Shown: positions 59,195 to 64,000 of the stretch, piece after piece
Numbering within the stretch: position 1 is the first letter of the stretch
Layout of the letters: every line of letters begins with the position of its first letter
Assembly: GCA_021018995.1 (NCBI GenBank)
Contig: CM037586.1
Coordinates: 145,680,060-145,744,059, forward strand
DNA: 64,000 bases
Reading direction: 5' to 3'
Source of the DNA: Chloranthus sessilifolius
Lineage: Eukaryota; Streptophyta; Magnoliopsida; Chloranthales; Chloranthaceae
Made by a program: the position numbers and the translations under genes
Notes under the pieces: model-generated
Seen by the model: the letters and a program-made list of their open reading frames with translations, nothing else
Told to the model about the DNA's origin: nothing
Database searches by the model: none

Positions 59195-60316
59195 ATGGCT
59201 CCACGTGTCAGAGGAGGTAGAGGTAGACCGCGAACGGTCCGCATGATGGATGTTCCTGAAGGTGAGGGTACGTCACATGGGAATGATAGTGGTAGTGATA
59301 GACAAGTGTTGGAAGCCTTGGCTAGCAATATGGCTCAACAGACAGCTTCAATGGCTCAACAGACAGCCTCAATGGCCCAGCAAGCAGAGTTACTTGCAGC
59401 CAGGAACCAACCTTCAGGGTTTACGGAGTTTAGAAAGATGCATCCTCCAAGCTTTTCGGGACAAGTCGATCCACTTGAGGCCGAGAAGTGGTTGAATGAG
59501 ATGGAAAAGATCTTCGAGGTGCTTCAATGCACCGAAGTTGAGAAGGTACGGTGGGCAGCCTTCAAACTGGACGGAGAAGCTGCTCCGTGGTGGAAGTCGG
59601 TATCTAGAGTTAGAGTGCTGGAATCTCCCAATGCACCATGGACTTGGGCAGAATTTGTAGAGACATTTAATAATAAATACTTTCCCAGGATCATACGACA
59701 TCAGTGGGAGGTACAGTTTATAAAACTTGAGCAGAATATGATGACTGTGCGAGAATATGAGGCTGAGTTCGATAGATTATCGCGATTTGCACCTCAACAC
59801 GTGGCCACCGAATTGATGAGGGCCAGGAAATTTCAGCTTGGCTTACGACCTGATATACAGGAGAGTGTGGCGATGTGGGAGATGGAAACCTTTGGGGGCG
59901 TGATATCCAAGGCTCTCATTGCAGAGGAAGAAATTCAGAAACAGTTCTTGAGGAGAGACCAACAGAATAGGACCGACGCCAGTCGAATGCAATCTTATGC
60001 ATCTGAGCCGACCGGCACGGGACCGAGACTACTAACGCCTGCATCTATTCCGCCTGCTCAGACTACTTCCTCCAGGCCATCCATGCCTATGTCTTCAAGA
60101 CCTTTCCGCCTTTCACACCCTACTATTGCTGTCGTGTCAGGGGTGCAACAACCTTCACGCAGTACTTCATCAGCATCGGTTGAGTCCTGCGTACGGTGTG
60201 GGAAGGGCCATAAGTCTGACGACTGTTGGTGGGCTAGGGGAGCATGCCTTAAATGTGGACAGGTTGGACATCGGATAAGAGATTGTCCCCACATAAGGAA
60301 CGAAACACATTCGTAG
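59195..60316 (+). CDS. gag: G4 Gag polyprotein, intact
   Basis: 373 residues without interruption. The start ATG has A at -3 and G at +4 (favourable context) and follows a 260-nt leader after the primer site. Order: basic Gly/Arg N-terminus (VRGGRGRPR), three MAQQTAS-type repeats (about residues 47-65), the Ty3/gypsy capsid domain (about 80-250; FSGQVDPLEAEKWLNEMEKI, WWKSVSRV, FNNKYFPRIIRHQWEVQFI, RKFQLGLRPDIQ), a Ser/Pro-rich linker and two zinc knuckles, CVRCGKGHKSDDC and CLKCGQVGHRIRDC, both complete. It should assemble particles and bind RNA; enzymes must come from elsewhere. The related G1 and G2 gags are degenerate. Confidence 0.93.
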   Translation: MAPRVRGGRGRPRTVRMMDVPEGEGTSHGNDSGSDRQVLEALASNMAQQTASMAQQTASMAQQAELLAARNQPSGFTEFRKMHPPSFSGQVDPLEAEKWLNEMEKIFEVLQCTEVEKVRWAAFKLDGEAAPWWKSVSRVRVLESPNAPWTWAEFVETFNNKYFPRIIRHQWEVQFIKLEQNMMTVREYEAEFDRLSRFAPQHVATELMRARKFQLGLRPDIQESVAMWEMETFGGVISKALIAEEEIQKQFLRRDQQNRTDASRMQSYASEPTGTGPRLLTPASIPPAQTTSSRPSMPMSSRPFRLSHPTIAVVSGVQQPSRSTSSASVESCVRCGKGHKSDDCWWARGACLKCGQVGHRIRDCPHIRNETHS

Positions 60317-60686
60317 GTGAGTTGGTCACAAACTCCAGCGTTGGGTTTGCACCTTGTCAGTATTCACTATCTTCGGTCTTTTGTATAAACTCCATGGTTT
60401 GTAGCTTGGGAGTTCCCTTCGTTTTTGCTGTAAACGTTTGTGGGGGTGATGCCTTCTTATGGTTTAACCGGTTTAACTTTCTTATAATTCCATGGTTTCG
60501 ATTTCTTGTCCTATTAGTTTCCTCTTATATACCCCACAGGTATCAGGAATAATTTTCGAGGACGAAAATTCCTATTAGGAGGGGTGAATGTAATGACCCT
60601 ATTTTTGAGCCTGTTGAATTATAGTCACACCCTTTTTAATATGGCACGTCGATTTTCGAGGACGAAAATTTTTAAGGTGGGAAGAA
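60317..60686 (+). other. G4 3' UTR with duplicated polypurine module
   Basis: The hairpin AATTTTCGAGGACGAAAATT (60551-60570) plus purine tract AGGAGGGGTGAA (60577-60588) is followed by about 60 bp of an LTR-like head (TGTAATGACCCTA...). The hairpin then recurs (60651-60670) with the true polypurine tract AAGGTGGGAAGAA (60674-60686). Confidence 0.85.
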
Positions 60687-63600
60687 TGTAATGACCCGAA
60701 AAATTTGAGCCCGAACTCGATCACCGATGTATGTGTCCGACACGGAAATCGATGTCTCCATGGTTTTTATGTAATAATAAATCATTAAATGATATTAAGA
60801 TAACTTTGTGCGGACGGATTAAGGTTTAAAGGTGTGTTTGGGCCTTTAGTGTGAAAGTCGTGCACCGACGCACTGTGTGCCGCTCAACACCGAAACCAAA
60901 CTCTATTTCAAGTGGATAAGCCTAACACACTTTTGCAGTGTTATCGCTTCGCACCGAAACCAAACCCTTTAGCTAATTAAAAGGCAAAGCTTCTCAAAGA
61001 AGCTTCACCCGGTTGCAAGCCTTGCAAATTTGAAAGCTAGAGAGAGAGAGAGAGAGCTCCCGTCAACCTTCAAACCCCTTCTCGTGAGATTTCGATCGCG
61101 AGATCGCCATCGCGCAGAGGACTCCGCACTCGTCGCAAGGCTCGTGATGTCGGTATCGATGGTGTTCCGCCGTTTATAAATCTGGACCGTTCAAGCCCCT
61201 TTCGTTAGAAACCCCTATTTCTTTTAAGGAAAAAGAACCCCATTTTCAAAGAGCCGATCACTTTGGAATCGTCTCCCGTGCTTGGAAGAGGTTAAGATCG
61301 ACGCGTAAGGATGAACGACATCATCTTCAAGTCCTTGTGATCGATCTCTGTGGATTCATCGTGGAAATCCGAAAGTTTCGTTTCGAAACCCCTTTTGGAC
61401 AACGATCCTTAAAGGCGCGAAATCGATCGAAGAAAGGTCAGTTTTCTTTGATTTTAATGGTTTAGATTATAGAACAAATCCTTGTTTTAGTTTAGTGTGT
61501 ATTTATGAAGTATTAATGGTGATTGAACAACCATTAGTGGAAGGAGATCAAAAAAAATGGAAGGGAGGTGAACTCCATTAATGACAGCTTTTCTGTCATT
61601 GGTGATCGATCACCAAGGTGGTGATCGATCTACAAGGGAGTTGGTGATCGATCACCAAGGTGGTGATCGATCTACAATGAGGTTGGTGATCGATCACCAA
61701 GGTGGTGATCGATCAATCTGTATAAGAAATTGATGTGGACAGAAGGGGGGAGTTTTTGAAATTGCATTGGTGATCGATCACCAAGGTGGTGATCGATCTA
61801 CAGGAGGTTGGTGATCGATCACCAAGGTGTTGATCGATCAACCTAGACTGCGCCGACTGCTTCAGTGTTTTGGGCATGACTTTTTACTCCGAACTCCGAT
61901 TGATGCGATTCTTGCGGCATTGGAAAGAGGACAACCAAATCTACAACTTTTATGAATTAACTAACTGATAAATAAATTGTTATGATGATCAAAATTGAGC
62001 TGGAAGTTTGGTCAAGTTCTAAGTAATCGCGTTTTGACAGAAGTATCGATATAGCTTCGGTATTTTGGCCATAACTCCTTGTCCCGAACTCCGAATGATG
62101 TGATTCTTGATGCGTTAGAAAGAGTACGACGATATCTAACTCTTTCATGAATTAACCAAATCTTTAATAAAATGTTTTGAGGGTCAAAATGAAGTGGGAA
62201 GTTGGGTCAAGTTTCGAGTCAACACGAAATTACCCATTTCGCCTTTTTTGAGAAAACACTTAAATACGTCAACATTATTAATAATTAGGATCAATTTTTA
62301 ATACAACATCACTTGTGTGATGTAGACTAAGAGTAGAGGCTGTGGATAAGAACTTTTGGATCGCTTTGGACCGGCGTTGGATTTGCTTAGAAAGATCACA
62401 TTAAGGTAGGGAAACTCAACGAAAATTACATTTTATCAATTGATTCATAATTTCTTTGATATTCAACCTGATTCTTTATTTCCATTCGATATATGTTCTA
62501 TTTCCGTCTGTTTTGATATGATCCTGATTATTCCGTGTTCGCCTTGTGACGATTCGTTCTATTCAATTTGGTTTTTAATATGATTCGTTATGTTTTGCTT
62601 ATGATTCGATTTGTTCTGTTTCCGTATGAGATATTATTAGTTGAACTTGCCTATGAACTTTGAATTAGAATGAATATGGGACTCTGTTTCGACAAATTGA
62701 ATAGAAACTATAGGATGTTGAATCTCTGGATTTTTGGGTAATGTTATCGGCGATGGCAGAAATTTAGAATATGGATGATTGGACTCTGAACCTTGGAAAC
62801 CAGATAGACTTAATGTTGAATTGTTAAGTATGAACCTTGAACCCTATATTTGAGAGTGAATGTGAATAGTGAGAACATATATGAAACTTGACTGTGAGTA
62901 GACATTGACAAGTGGACCGGTACGGCGGTTATCCGTACACAGTGTATAGTGCATAGCATACATAGTGGGCCCGTACGGGGGCGATCCGTACGCATTGCAT
63001 AGCATACATAGTGGGCCCGTACGGGGGCGATCCGTACGCATTGCATAACATACATAAGTGAAGTGAACATAGTGAGTGAAGTGAATACAGTGAGTGAAGT
63101 GAACACAATGAGTGAAATGAGCATAGTGAGTGATATGGACGCAATGAGTAAAGTGAAACACGAAAATCTGGAAATTGAGCACAGTGAATAAGAATTACAA
63201 GCTTGTGTCTCTGTTAAAAAAAAAATATCTACCTTGTCATTACTTTTATTCTGCTATCAAACATCCGATCATTCAATCATTAAATTCGTCTTTTATATAT
63301 GACCTACTACTGCTTTGAATTCTCACATTAGTAAGATGTAACTGCTATTGATGTTCTTCTACTGAGCTTAGATGTAGCTCACCCACGACTATACGTCACA
63401 GGTATAGCCTTTTATCGGAACCTTGGACTTGAGGAGAATCGGAGTTGCCTACTGGAGGGAGAAGCTCACTTGGTTTGGCACAATGACTTCTGAGACTTGA
63501 GTTTTGTATGTATTTGTACACCACTCTTTAGGTGATGGTTAGTCATCATCGGTGGTTTAGCTTGTTTCCTTTGGATTACGTGTTCTCGATATAGAATGGA

Positions 63601-63804
63601 GTTTTATATTTTTGTTCTGTTATGTGTACCTGTTTTGATTTTGCTCATGTGTGTTCATACCAAGTATATTCTGTATCAGATTGTGTTCTGCGATCCGGCA
63701 GTCTGAGTTTTCCCTTTTGGTATTGGTTTAAATAAAATAAAATAAAATAAAATAAAATAAAAATCTCTATGGAAAGGTAAGTTGGGAAAATTCGGGCTGT
63801 TACA
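60687..63804 (+). repeat. G4 3' LTR
   Basis: Pairs with 55796-58918. Most differences between the copies are small indels or swaps at CTG/CAG sites (e.g. CTCTGGAT against CTCCGAT near 62727/57837). Palindrome array 61601-61843, tandem repeats about 62950-63160. Confidence 0.94.
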
Positions 63805-63809
63805 CAAAC

Positions 63810-64000
63810 AGTAAATCTCTGTCATTGATCTCGCGGACTTGTGCAAAAAATGGGGTTATGGCACACATGATAAAAGTATCAAGCATCCATAGTCTATCAA
63901 GGAGTTGGGCTCAGTAAGAGCTTGACCTGAACTACACTGACCACAAGTCTATCATGGTATGAGACATCTTTGACATATGGTGGCAACAACAAGTCTCCAC
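63810..64000 (-). pseudogene. G3 aORF, upstream part
   Basis: The minus-strand reading contains LLDRLWMLDTFIMCAITPFF, matching LWMLDTYIKCALNPFLHK of the G2 aORF, with a stop and frame changes farther upstream. It continues at 55790 after removal of G4 and one CAAAC copy. It runs off the window. Confidence 0.8.

Larger units (their letters stand above)
55796..63804 (+). mobile_element. G4: Gag-only LTR retrotransposon (TR-GAG-like)
   Basis: LTRs 55796-58918 (3123 bp) and 60687-63804 (3118 bp) are flanked by CAAAC (55791-55795, 63805-63809, exact). The 1768 bp interior holds primer site, one gag ORF and polypurine tract, with no protease, RT or integrase. The gag ORF is intact and the LTRs are nearly identical, so the insertion looks young. 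It is the only + strand gypsy element here and sits inside G3's aORF. Non-autonomous gag-only elements are known as TR-GAG (family knowledge). Confidence 0.93.
52052..64000 (-). mobile_element. G3: chromovirus with mosaic LTR, 3' part
   Basis: The left (3') LTR 52052-55011 is followed by polypurine tracts and a G2-type aORF on the minus strand, resuming at 63810 after G4. The 5' LTR, gag and pol lie beyond the window. The base run before the LTR (GAACA, 52047-52051) is the predicted target duplication; its mate is not visible. Confidence 0.85.

Overview
The window is plant nuclear DNA made almost entirely of transposable elements stacked inside one another. It shows Ty3/gypsy chromoviruses of the Tekay/Del type with a tRNA-iMet primer site, Athila-type gypsy elements with a tRNA-Asp primer site, a Tnt1/Tork-like Ty1/copia pol, and a CACTA terminus. 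This fits a flowering plant; I cannot name the species. No tRNA, rRNA, CRISPR array or intact host gene was seen.

Layout, outermost to innermost. C1 is a copia element on the + strand (1-993, resuming at 48275-49694), split by G1. G1 (994-48269, -) is a chromovirus with 2.2 kb LTRs. G1 is split in its 3' UTR by G2 (3236-38469, -), a related chromovirus with 2.7 kb LTRs. The 3' LTR of G2 is split by A1 (5345-27867, -), an Athila-type element. The 5' LTR of A1 is split by A2 (18596-27096, -), an Athila derivative with gag and a protease remnant but no RT or integrase. The gag of A1 is split by solo LTR S1 (14412-16618). To the right, C1 ends at a CACTA terminus (T1, 49695-52051) carrying exon-like pieces of host genes, one resembling PWP1. 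T1 abuts G3 (52052 to beyond the window, -), a chromovirus with a mosaic LTR. G3 is split by G4 (55796-63804, +), which encodes only Gag, in one unbroken frame. Target-site duplications or exact sequence resumption support every join that lies wholly inside the window.

How the parts work together. G1 and G2 carry gag, protease, RT, RNase H, integrase and a chromodomain, mostly broken by stops and frameshifts. Downstream of pol, in sense orientation, both carry an additional ORF for a homologous protein of about 430-500 residues. G3 has a third copy, split by G4. In G1 and G2 this ORF is preceded by a TATA-like box and a cluster of the same short palindromes found in that element's LTR. Gag-only G4 and pol-less A2 would have to use enzymes supplied by relatives.

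Main points for follow-up: the conserved additional ORF and its possible own promoter; family-specific palindrome arrays (cores such as TTGATCGATCAA, TCAATCGATTGA, GCTCGAGCGAGC) in LTRs and at a second internal site; the mosaic 3' end of G3; Gag-only G4; captured exons in T1; and indels clustering at CAG/CTG between near-identical copies, which may be sequencing artefacts and would make some frameshifts unreliable.
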